Shown one piece after another: positions 57,954-64,000 of a DNA stretch of 64,000 nt. The DNA is taken from positions 1,922,001 through 1,986,000 of the forward strand of contig NZ_JARUBL010000001.1 in assembly GCF_029626155.1 (NCBI RefSeq), given 5' to 3'. The position numbers were made by a program, and so were the translations under genes. Source of the stretch: Solwaraspora sp. WMMD1047 (lineage in GTDB: Bacteria; Actinomycetota; Actinomycetes; Mycobacteriales; Micromonosporaceae). How positions within the stretch are numbered: position 1 is the stretch's first letter; each line of letters starts with the position of its first letter. Under the pieces are notes generated by a model, which was given only the letters and a program-made list of their open reading frames with translations, did no database searches and had not been told where the DNA came from.

Positions 57954-58781
57954 ATGCCGTTCGTCACCAGCGCCGATGGCACCCAGATCTACTACAAGGA
58001 CTGGGGCGAGGGGCGACCCGTCGTGCTCAGCCACGGCTGGCCACTCAACTCCGACAGCTGGGAGGCGCAGCAGCTCCACCTCGCCGAACACGGCTACCGC
58101 GCGATCGCCCACGACCGGCGCGGACACGGCCGCTCCACCCAGACCTGGGCCGGCAACGAGATGGACACCTACGCCGACGACCTGGCCACCCTGATCGAGA
58201 CGCTCGACCTGCGTGACGTCACCCTCGTCGGCTTCTCCACCGGCGGCGGGGAGGTGGCCCGCTACCTCGGCCGGCACGGCACCGCCCGCGTCGCCCAGGC
58301 GGTGCTGGTCTCGGCCGTACCGCCGCTCATGCTCCGCACCGACGACAACGCCGACGGCCTGCCGATCGAGGTCTTCGACGGCATCCGCGCCGGCTCGCTC
58401 GCCGACCGCTCCCAGCTCTACCGCGATCTCGCCGACGGCCCGTTCTTCGGCCTCAACCGCCCCGGCGCCCAGGTGTCGCAGGGCATCCGGGACGCCTTCT
58501 GGCGGCAGGGCCTGCAGGCCGGCCACCGCAACGCGTACGAGTCCATCGCCGCCTTCTCGGCCACCGACTTCCGTGCCGACCTGGACGCCTTCGACGTACC
58601 CACGCTCGTTATCCACGGCGACGACGACCAGGTCGTCCCGTTCGAGGTGGGCGGCAAGGCGTCCGCCGCGCGGATCAAGAACGCAACCCTGACCGTGTAC
58701 GCGGGCGCGCCGCACGGCATCACCGACACCCACAAGCAGCAGCTCTCCGACGACCTGCTCGCCTTCCTGCGTACCTTCTGA
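57954..58781 (+). CDS. alpha/beta hydrolase, non-heme chloroperoxidase/esterase type
   Basis: 275 residues from ATG after [22 protein letters not shown] (oxyanion), [14 protein letters not shown] (nucleophile Ser in GFSTGGG), [10 protein letters not shown] (Asp) and APHGITDTH (His). This is the so-called bacterial non-heme haloperoxidase group, whose members act as esterases or perhydrolases. It begins a run of three genes next to the AraC regulator. Confidence 0.92.
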   Translation: MPFVTSADGTQIYYKDWGEGRPVVLSHGWPLNSDSWEAQQLHLAEHGYRAIAHDRRGHGRSTQTWAGNEMDTYADDLATLIETLDLRDVTLVGFSTGGGEVARYLGRHGTARVAQAVLVSAVPPLMLRTDDNADGLPIEVFDGIRAGSLADRSQLYRDLADGPFFGLNRPGAQVSQGIRDAFWRQGLQAGHRNAYESIAAFSATDFRADLDAFDVPTLVIHGDDDQVVPFEVGGKASAARIKNATLTVYAGAPHGITDTHKQQLSDDLLAFLRTF

Positions 58782-58795
58782 GAAGGGGGACCCCC

Positions 58796-59596
58796 ATGAC
58801 CACGCCAGACACGATCGTCCTGGTCCACGGCTTCTGGGTCACACCGCGAAGCTGGGAGAACTGGATCACCCACTACGAGGCCAAGGGCTACCGGGTGATC
58901 GCCCCGGCGTACCCGGGCTTCGAGGTCGAGGTCGAGGCCCTGCGGGCCAACCCGCAGATCATCGCCGACGTCACCGTGCCCGCGATCATCGAGAAGATCG
59001 AGGGGATCATCCGCGAGCTGGACACCCCGCCCATCATCATCGGCCACTCGGCCGGCGGCGCGTTCACCCAGATCCTGCTCGACCACGGCTTCGGCGCCGC
59101 CGGGGTGGCGATGAACTCGGCCCCCACCGAGGGGGTGCGGGTGGTCCCGCTGTCCCAGGTGAAGTCCACCCTGCCGGTGCTGAAAAGCCCCGCCAACCGG
59201 CACAAGGCGGTCGGCCTGACGCTGGAGCAGTGGCGCTACGCCTTCACCAACACCTTCACCGAGGAGGAGTCCGAGGCGCTCTACGAGCGCTACCACATCC
59301 CCGCCAGCGGCGGCATCGTGTGGGGCGGCGTGCTGGCCAACTTCCAGCCCGGCCACCAGGACACCTGGGTCGACTACCACAACGACGAGCGGGCGCCGCT
59401 GCTGTTCATCTCCGGCAGCGAGGACCACATCATGCCGCCGTCGGTGCAGGAGTCCAACGCCAAGCACTACAAGTCCAACACCGTCACCGAACACAAGATC
59501 TACGACGGGTACGCCCACCTGCTCCCCGCCCAGCAGGGCTGGGAGGAGATCGCCGACTACGCCCTCGACTGGGCCCTGCGGCACGCCCGGTCATGA
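58796..59596 (+). CDS. alpha/beta hydrolase
   Basis: 266 residues. VLVHGFWVTPRSWENW, IIIGHSAGGAFTQILL (Ser), ISGSEDHIMPP (Asp) and GYAHLLPAQ (His). The sequence and length differ from the gene before it, so they are not a recent duplicate. GAAGGGGGA precedes the ATG. The next gene begins within its stop (ATGA). Confidence 0.9.
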   Translation: MTTPDTIVLVHGFWVTPRSWENWITHYEAKGYRVIAPAYPGFEVEVEALRANPQIIADVTVPAIIEKIEGIIRELDTPPIIIGHSAGGAFTQILLDHGFGAAGVAMNSAPTEGVRVVPLSQVKSTLPVLKSPANRHKAVGLTLEQWRYAFTNTFTEEESEALYERYHIPASGGIVWGGVLANFQPGHQDTWVDYHNDERAPLLFISGSEDHIMPPSVQESNAKHYKSNTVTEHKIYDGYAHLLPAQQGWEEIADYALDWALRHARS

Positions 59597-60384
59597 CCAC
59601 GGTCCGGGTCACCCACATCGGCGGGCCGACGGCGCTTGTCGAGTTCGCGGGCTGGCGGCTGCTGACCGACCCGACGTTCGACCCGGCCGGCCGGCGGTAC
59701 GCGTTCGGCTGGGGCACCTCGTCCCGCAAGCTCGCCGACCCGGCCGTCGCCGCCGACGCGCTCGGCCCCATCGACGCGGTGCTGCTGACCCACGACCACC
59801 ACGGCGACAACCTCGACGGCGCCGGCCGGGAGCTGCTCTCCTCGGCCGGTGTCGTCGTCACCACCGTGCCGGGCGCTCGGCGGCTCGGCGGCGGCGCCCG
59901 GGGCCTGGCACCGTGGGCGACGACCACGCTGGCGGGGGAGGGCCGGCCCACCATCGAGGTGACCGCCACCCCCTGCCGGCACGGGCCGCCGCTGAGCCGG
60001 CCGATCGTCGGCGACGTGGTCGGCTTCGCCCTGCGCTGGCCGGGCCAGGCGCACGGTGCCCTGTGGATCTCGGGCGACACGGTGCTGTTCGGCGGCGTAC
60101 GACAGGTCGGGAGCCGGCTGCCGGTCGGGCTGGCGCTGCTGCACCTCGGCGGCGTCCGGTTCCCGATCACCGGCCCGCTGCGGTACTCGATGACCGCCCG
60201 CGACGCTGTGAAGCTGCTGGACGACGTACGCCCACACACGGTCGTGCCGGTGCACTACGAGGGCTGGAAACACTTCCAGGAACCCCGTGTTGCGATGGAA
60301 CGCGAGTTCGCCTCCGCGCCGGCCGACGTGCGGCAGCGGATCCGCTGGCTCCCGATCGGCACCCCCACCGACCTGGAAACCTGA
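59593..60384 (+). CDS. metallo-beta-lactamase-fold hydrolase
   Basis: 263 residues. LTHDHHGDN (the HxHxDH metal motif in a HDHHGD form), PCRHGPP, ISGDTVLF and VVPVHYEGWKHF. UlaG-like group. Translationally coupled to the alpha/beta hydrolase before it. Substrate unknown; the cassette (AraC, two hydrolases, MBL) suggests ester or lactone breakdown, or detoxification. Confidence 0.9.
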   Translation: MTTVRVTHIGGPTALVEFAGWRLLTDPTFDPAGRRYAFGWGTSSRKLADPAVAADALGPIDAVLLTHDHHGDNLDGAGRELLSSAGVVVTTVPGARRLGGGARGLAPWATTTLAGEGRPTIEVTATPCRHGPPLSRPIVGDVVGFALRWPGQAHGALWISGDTVLFGGVRQVGSRLPVGLALLHLGGVRFPITGPLRYSMTARDAVKLLDDVRPHTVVPVHYEGWKHFQEPRVAMEREFASAPADVRQRIRWLPIGTPTDLET

Positions 60385-60411
60385 CCGGCCGCCGGGTCCC
60401 TCGCGGCAGTT

Positions 60412-61047
60412 CTAGAGCCCAGCGGCGATGGTGTCCATCGAGGCGGTGTACGCGGCGATCGCCTGGTTCCGGTACTGCGCTTGCTGCTCGCCGCTCACGT
60501 CGGTGGTGATGTAGTCGAACTGCGCGTACACCCCGATGTCGTCGGTCGTGGCCTCGAAGCGGAAGTTGTACACGTAGCCGGTTATGCCATCCTTGCAAGG
60601 CGCGTCGGCGCACGGTAGCTGGTCGGACAGCGGATCCAGATGATCGAGAGTGAGCAGCTCCTGAGCCCGCTCGGGAGAGTACTCCGGATATCCCAGTCGC
60701 TGGAGTTCTGCGTCGGTGAGGACGCTGTAGTTGAATTCGGCCCGACCGAAGGTCGGGGTCTGGGTGGCGACGTCGTGGTACTCGCCGTCCGGCTCGATGT
60801 CGCAGATCGGTGCGTTTGTCGCCCAGCCGGTCGGCTTCCTGAACTTGGCGTTGTACTGGACGGTCCCGTCGGCTGGCAGCTTCACCACGGCCTTCAGTTC
60901 CTCGCAGACCGCGCCGAGGTCGGTCTCCCCGCCATCCCGGGTCGACTCGACCGTGGATGGCCGCATTGACTGCCGGTCTCCGGGACCCGCCGAAGCGTCG
61001 CAGCCAGCCAGCAGTAGTCCGGCGGCGGCAGCCACAACCCGTCTCAT
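60412..61047 (-). CDS. putative lipoprotein B, duplicate of its neighbour
   Basis: 211 residues from MRRVVAAAAGLLLAGC: signal with lipobox LLLAGC. The start is chosen because GGAGGTGACG precedes it and it matches the paralogue; an upstream ATG at 61071 is in frame. The mature protein has paired Cys residues in CEELKAVV, ICDIEPDGEYHD and LPCADAPCKD. Most residues are shared with the adjacent gene, e.g. VVKLPADGTVQYNAKFRKP and FDYITTDVSG. No known family is recognised. It is the third gene of the WXG-protein operon. Confidence 0.75.
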   Translation of the reverse strand: MRRVVAAAAGLLLAGCDASAGPGDRQSMRPSTVESTRDGGETDLGAVCEELKAVVKLPADGTVQYNAKFRKPTGWATNAPICDIEPDGEYHDVATQTPTFGRAEFNYSVLTDAELQRLGYPEYSPERAQELLTLDHLDPLSDQLPCADAPCKDGITGYVYNFRFEATTDDIGVYAQFDYITTDVSGEQQAQYRNQAIAAYTASMDTIAAGL

Positions 61048-61070
61048 CGTGGCGTCACCTCCGTCCCGCA

Positions 61071-61709
61071 TCAGAGCCCGGCGGCGATGGTGTCCATGGA
61101 GGCGGTGTACGCCGCGATGGCCTGATTCCGGTACTGCGCCAGCTGATCGCCGCTCACGTCGGTGGTGATGTAGTCAAACTTCGCGAACACCCCGATGTCA
61201 TCCATCGTGGCTTCGAAGCGGAAGTTGTACTGGTAGCCGTTGATGCTGTTCTTACAGGGCTTGTTCGCGCACGGTACCTCGTCGCCTAGGGGATCCGCCT
61301 GATCGAGGGTGAGAAGGTCCTGCGCTCGCTCGGGGGAGTACTGCGGGTATCCCAATCGCTGGAGTTCTTCCTTGGTGAGGACGCCATAGTTGAACTCGGC
61401 CCGGCCGAAGGTCGGGACCTTGGTGGCGACGTCGTAGTACTCGCCCTCCGGCTCGATATCGCACAGCGGCACGTTGGTCGCCCAGCCGGTCGGCTTGTTG
61501 AACTTGGCCTTGTACTGGACGGTCCCGTCGGCCGGCAGCTTCACCACGGCTTCCAATGCCTCGCAGACCGCGCCGAGGTCGGCCTCCCCGCCCCGGGTGG
61601 TCGACTCGACCGGGGATGGCGGCGTTGACTCGCCAGCACCGGGGTCTGCCGGCGTGCTGCAACCCGCCAGCAGTAGTCCCGCGGCAGCTACTACCACAAC
61701 TCGTCTCAT
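61071..61709 (-). CDS. putative lipoprotein A, duplicate of its neighbour
   Basis: 212 residues, MRRVVVVAAAGLLLAGCSTP (lipobox). The coding start overlaps the stop of the upstream WXG-like gene (ATGA), so the two are translationally coupled. Conserved parts include LGAVCEALEAVVKLPADGTV, KAKFNKPTGWATN, CDIEPEGEYYDVATK, FGRAEFNYGVLT, and the C-terminal DVSGDQLAQYRNQAIAAYTA followed by SMDTIAAGL, the last of which is identical in the second copy. Function unknown. Confidence 0.78.
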   Translation of the reverse strand: MRRVVVVAAAGLLLAGCSTPADPGAGESTPPSPVESTTRGGEADLGAVCEALEAVVKLPADGTVQYKAKFNKPTGWATNVPLCDIEPEGEYYDVATKVPTFGRAEFNYGVLTKEELQRLGYPQYSPERAQDLLTLDQADPLGDEVPCANKPCKNSINGYQYNFRFEATMDDIGVFAKFDYITTDVSGDQLAQYRNQAIAAYTASMDTIAAGL

Positions 61710-63382
61710 CGCGGGGTCGCCTCCGTCTCATATTCCGGCCCGGCCTCGTGTTCACCACCGGGTGTCGTGTCGAAGACATAGGAGGGAGCACCCGGGATGT
61801 GCACCTGCCAGCCGCTGCGGTCGGTGGCGCGCGCCCAGTCCGAGGCGTGGCCCGGAGCGGAACCCTCGTCCCAGTCCGCCATGGTGGACCGGAAAGCTGC
61901 GGCGTGCTCGGCGTCTGTCGCCGCGTACGCCTCGGCCGCCGCCTTGATCTGCTCGCCCGCAGTATAGAGGCGCCCGCATGTGGTCCTCAAATACTCTCGG
62001 TACTCCAGGACCAGCGCCTTGACCTTCGGGTCGGCCATGCCCTCGGATCCGTCCTCGGTGGCCAGCGACGCGTCGGCCGCCTGGACGTCGGTGATCCTCG
62101 GAATGAGCCGGTCCTCATAGATCTTGGCACACTCGAAGCAGGTGTCGGCGAGCTCCAGGGCGGTTGGGATGTCGATGTGGATGCCCGTCCGGTCGCCGTT
62201 GCCGGTGGCGGTGTTCTCCGTCATGTCGTACAGCTCCAGGTTGAAGCTGTCGATCCCGAAGATGGTGTCGCGCAGGCTGTGGACGCCGTTGTTGTAGTCG
62301 TTCTCCCGGGAGAAGAGGTCGCGGGCCTGCTCATCCAGGTGGGCCCAGAGGGCGGTTATCACCGCCTCGACGTCGTGGGAGTATTCGGTGCTCTTGGTCT
62401 CCGGCGCGAAGTTCTGCCCGATGATGCCAGTGAGAATGCAACTCGCGCCGACGGCCGCGAGGGCCGGGTTCCAGCCACCGCCGATCGTGAGCGCCGTGCC
62501 CATACCTTGGAAGGTTTGCCACACCGGGTTGAGGTCGGTGGTGACCGTATGGGTCTCGTCGAGTGCCTTGCCGGCATCCCGAAGGATTTTCAGTGAGCCG
62601 GAGCGGATCTCCTGAATGATCGTGCCCCTGGCGCTGTAGAGGTTGTGGACGCCCGCGGCGATCTGGGCCTGGTTACCGAGGGTCGGTGCGATCGAGGCGA
62701 AGAAGCCGTCTTTGAGTCTGTCGGCGGCCAGCCCGGTCCACACGGTATACCAAGCCCCACCCTCACCGTCCGCGCCGATGAGCTTGTCGATCTTATTGAT
62801 CAGGTCGGCGTTGCTCGACGGGTTAAAGGTGGCACCAGACCCGCCGGAGGACTCCATGCCCACGGCACTGCCGATCGCGAGGATCGCCTGCTGCGCGCTC
62901 TCGATCGCGCGCTGGTCATGCGCGTCGAACGTCGGCAGCTTGGCGAGGATGGCGCTGCCTTCGCCGTAGGCCCAGTCCTCGACCCGCTGCATGATCGAAT
63001 TCATGCCGCAGACGATCTCGTTCGGCACGATCACCTCGTTGCCGTTGCGGTCGAAGGTGGTCGTCGGCGGGTAACCCATCTCCGGGCCGAAAGTGCGCCC
63101 CGGGCAGGAGGGAATCCCGCCCTGCTGGTCGCCCTGCGCCCAGGCGATGACCTCGCACGAGCCGTAGATGATGTGCACCTGGTTGATCGGATCCCAGTAG
63201 TCCCAGAGGTCCTCCCCGACCGGGACCCGGACCCGGTGGAAGGCGGTGCGGAAGGTGCCGAGCCCTCGCACAGCGACCGCGACCTCTTCACGCCAACGCT
63301 TCGTCAGGGCGTCCCGGAACGCGTTCACCTCGTTGACGAGGGTGGAGTAGAAGTTCGTGTCATAGATGATGCCGCCGGACAT
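61706..63382 (-). CDS. WXG-motif protein, possible type VII secretion substrate
   Basis: 558 residues from MSGGIIYDTNFYSTLV; the frame to 63457 adds 25 residues without character. It is a mostly helical protein. W215-T216-G217 sits in AWYTVWTGLAADRLKDGFF, a WXG-like hairpin. Near the C-terminus AGEQIKAAAEAYAATDAEH has the YxxxD (YAATD, about 486-490) pattern of type VII secretion signals. Four to six Cys residues occur (IVCGMNS, CFECAKIY, TTCGRLY). No signal peptide. It starts an operon with two lipoproteins. It is probably secreted or surface-exposed; effector activity not apparent. No ESX core genes are in this window. Confidence 0.6.
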   Translation of the reverse strand: MSGGIIYDTNFYSTLVNEVNAFRDALTKRWREEVAVAVRGLGTFRTAFHRVRVPVGEDLWDYWDPINQVHIIYGSCEVIAWAQGDQQGGIPSCPGRTFGPEMGYPPTTTFDRNGNEVIVPNEIVCGMNSIMQRVEDWAYGEGSAILAKLPTFDAHDQRAIESAQQAILAIGSAVGMESSGGSGATFNPSSNADLINKIDKLIGADGEGGAWYTVWTGLAADRLKDGFFASIAPTLGNQAQIAAGVHNLYSARGTIIQEIRSGSLKILRDAGKALDETHTVTTDLNPVWQTFQGMGTALTIGGGWNPALAAVGASCILTGIIGQNFAPETKSTEYSHDVEAVITALWAHLDEQARDLFSRENDYNNGVHSLRDTIFGIDSFNLELYDMTENTATGNGDRTGIHIDIPTALELADTCFECAKIYEDRLIPRITDVQAADASLATEDGSEGMADPKVKALVLEYREYLRTTCGRLYTAGEQIKAAAEAYAATDAEHAAAFRSTMADWDEGSAPGHASDWARATDRSGWQVHIPGAPSYVFDTTPGGEHEAGPEYETEATPR

Positions 63383-63749
63383 CAAGATCCCCCCGTGGAT
63401 TCTGAGCCGCTCCGAGTCAGATCGCGCCGCCCGCGGGCTGAGATCATTAAGGAGCATCCGGGAGGCGTACGCGACACTTTCTCACCGCGCAGAGTAGTCC
63501 ACCCCCGCAAGCGTGTCTATGCCGTATCCGCTACCAGGCAGCCCGCGGTGCGCGGCTCCGAGATGGACATACCATCCCGAAGCCAGCGCCTCTTGCCACT
63601 TCAAGGCGGGTTGCCGTTCCAGCCCAGGTCGGGATGCCAGTTCGGGGACGGGATCCCGGCGTGGCTCAGCTTTCTGTGACCATCGTTCGTCCGTCCTGTG
63701 GATGGTCGAGGTCACTAGGTCCGCAATGTGATCGGAGATCGACAGCCGA
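63383..63749. other. intergenic region with a weak possible small ORF
   Basis: The minus strand has a possible 77-residue frame, 63715-63482 (ATG start, ends GVDYSAR), containing LKWQEALASGWYVHLGAAHRG. Codon GC bias is low for this genome, so it may be chance or a decayed gene. The region between the WXG gene and the upstream partial gene is otherwise featureless and less GC-rich than the rest of the window. Confidence 0.3.
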
Positions 63750-64000
63750 TCAGCCAGCGGTGAACCGCCAACCCTCGACCAAGGTGGGCGCGGAGGTGGT
63801 GTCGGACTGGGTGCCCCGGTCCCAGCACTTCGAGCGGGCCAGGTTCATCCAGACCCTCTGAGCGGTGTATGCCACGTCGTACACCTCGACCCCGTAGAGC
63901 CCCAGAACCCGGCTGTACGCGGGCACGGTCACCTGGGCGTTGACCCCGATGGCCGTGGTGCGCGAGTACTGGATGTCGACGCTCACGGTGGCCTGGAGCT
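63750..64000 (-). CDS. C-terminal fragment of an unknown, probably secreted protein
   Basis: The frame is open to the window edge and reads LQATVSVDIQYSRTTAIGVN, VTVPAYSRVLGLYGVEVYDV and WDRGTQSDTTSAPTLVEGW, ending FTAG. The beta-rich, aromatic style resembles extracellular actinobacterial proteins I cannot name. A GTG at 63986 is inside the frame, not necessarily the start. The strand matches the operon that follows. Confidence 0.55.
   Translation of the reverse strand, partial: LQATVSVDIQYSRTTAIGVNAQVTVPAYSRVLGLYGVEVYDVAYTAQRVWMNLARSKCWDRGTQSDTTSAPTLVEGWRFTAG

Overview
The window looks like chromosome of a high-GC actinomycete, most likely a Micromonosporaceae member (Micromonospora or a close relative). 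The basis is the very strong G/C preference at third codon positions, frequent GTG starts, and actinobacterial gene neighbourhoods. The best of these is the order ndgR-leuC-leuD-hup ... mutT1-CYTH/CHAD-ppk-fbiD-plsC-gpsA, which resembles the Mycobacterium tuberculosis ndgR/leuCD/hupB/mutT1/ppk/fbiD/gpdA2 region. The species cannot be named from what is visible.

Layout. 0-3.5 kb: mannan degradation (3' part of a GH2 beta-mannosidase, then a secreted GH5 mannanase). 3.5-9.9 kb: an arginase-fold protein, a MgtE-N-like helical-repeat protein, ilvD and a GGDEF-EAL protein. 9.87-25 kb: a dispersed branched-chain amino acid (BCAA) and serine region: attenuator-ilvB-ilvN-ilvC, mannosyl-3-phosphoglycerate synthase, serA, an ApbE-like flavin transferase, leuB, ilvE, a PtpB-like phosphatase, a PRC-barrel protein, and cimA with its own attenuator. 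24.7-34.3 kb: an EEP-family protein diverging from a MoxR-DUF58-VWA operon, an HtrA-like protease, arfB, a protein of unclear function, a DUF4352-like membrane protein and an FAH-family enzyme. 34.3-34.6 kb: tRNA-Gln(CTG) and tRNA-Glu(CTC). 34.7-38.4 kb: ndgR divergent from leuCD, then an HU protein with a long lysine/alanine tail. 38.5-43.6 kb: a membrane EEP protein, a two-component system and a DUF418 protein. 43.6-49.5 kb: a minus-strand run fbiD-ppk-CYTH/CHAD-mutT1. 49.6-52.6 kb: plsC-gpsA-cystathionine gamma-lyase with overlapping ATGA junctions. 52.9-60.4 kb: a ROK kinase, a DUF998 protein, a small alpha/beta protein, a secreted beta-propeller, and an AraC regulator divergent from two alpha/beta hydrolases and an MBL-fold protein. 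60.4-64 kb: an accessory-looking minus-strand cluster with two duplicated lipoproteins and a large WXG-like protein.

How the genes connect. ilvBNC, ilvD, ilvE, leuB, leuCD and cimA together make valine and leucine-branch intermediates, and make isoleucine from pyruvate through citramalate (LeuCD and LeuB also serve that route). leuA and ilvA are not in the window. Two of these transcription units begin with short leader peptides rich in rare BCAA codons followed by intrinsic terminators, and leuCD is divergent from an NdgR-type regulator, so three control points are visible. SerA and the mannosylglycerate enzyme both draw on 3-phosphoglycerate. The fbiD-ppk-CYTH/CHAD-mutT1 run links F420 cofactor synthesis with polyphosphate and nucleotide clean-up.

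Most likely novelty: (1) the WXG-motif protein with a YxxxD signal followed by two near-identical lipoproteins; (2) an FbiD with a C-terminal cold-shock-like domain; (3) an apparently phosphatase-less mannosyl-3-phosphoglycerate synthase beside serA. All calls come from reading the sequence; no database search was run.
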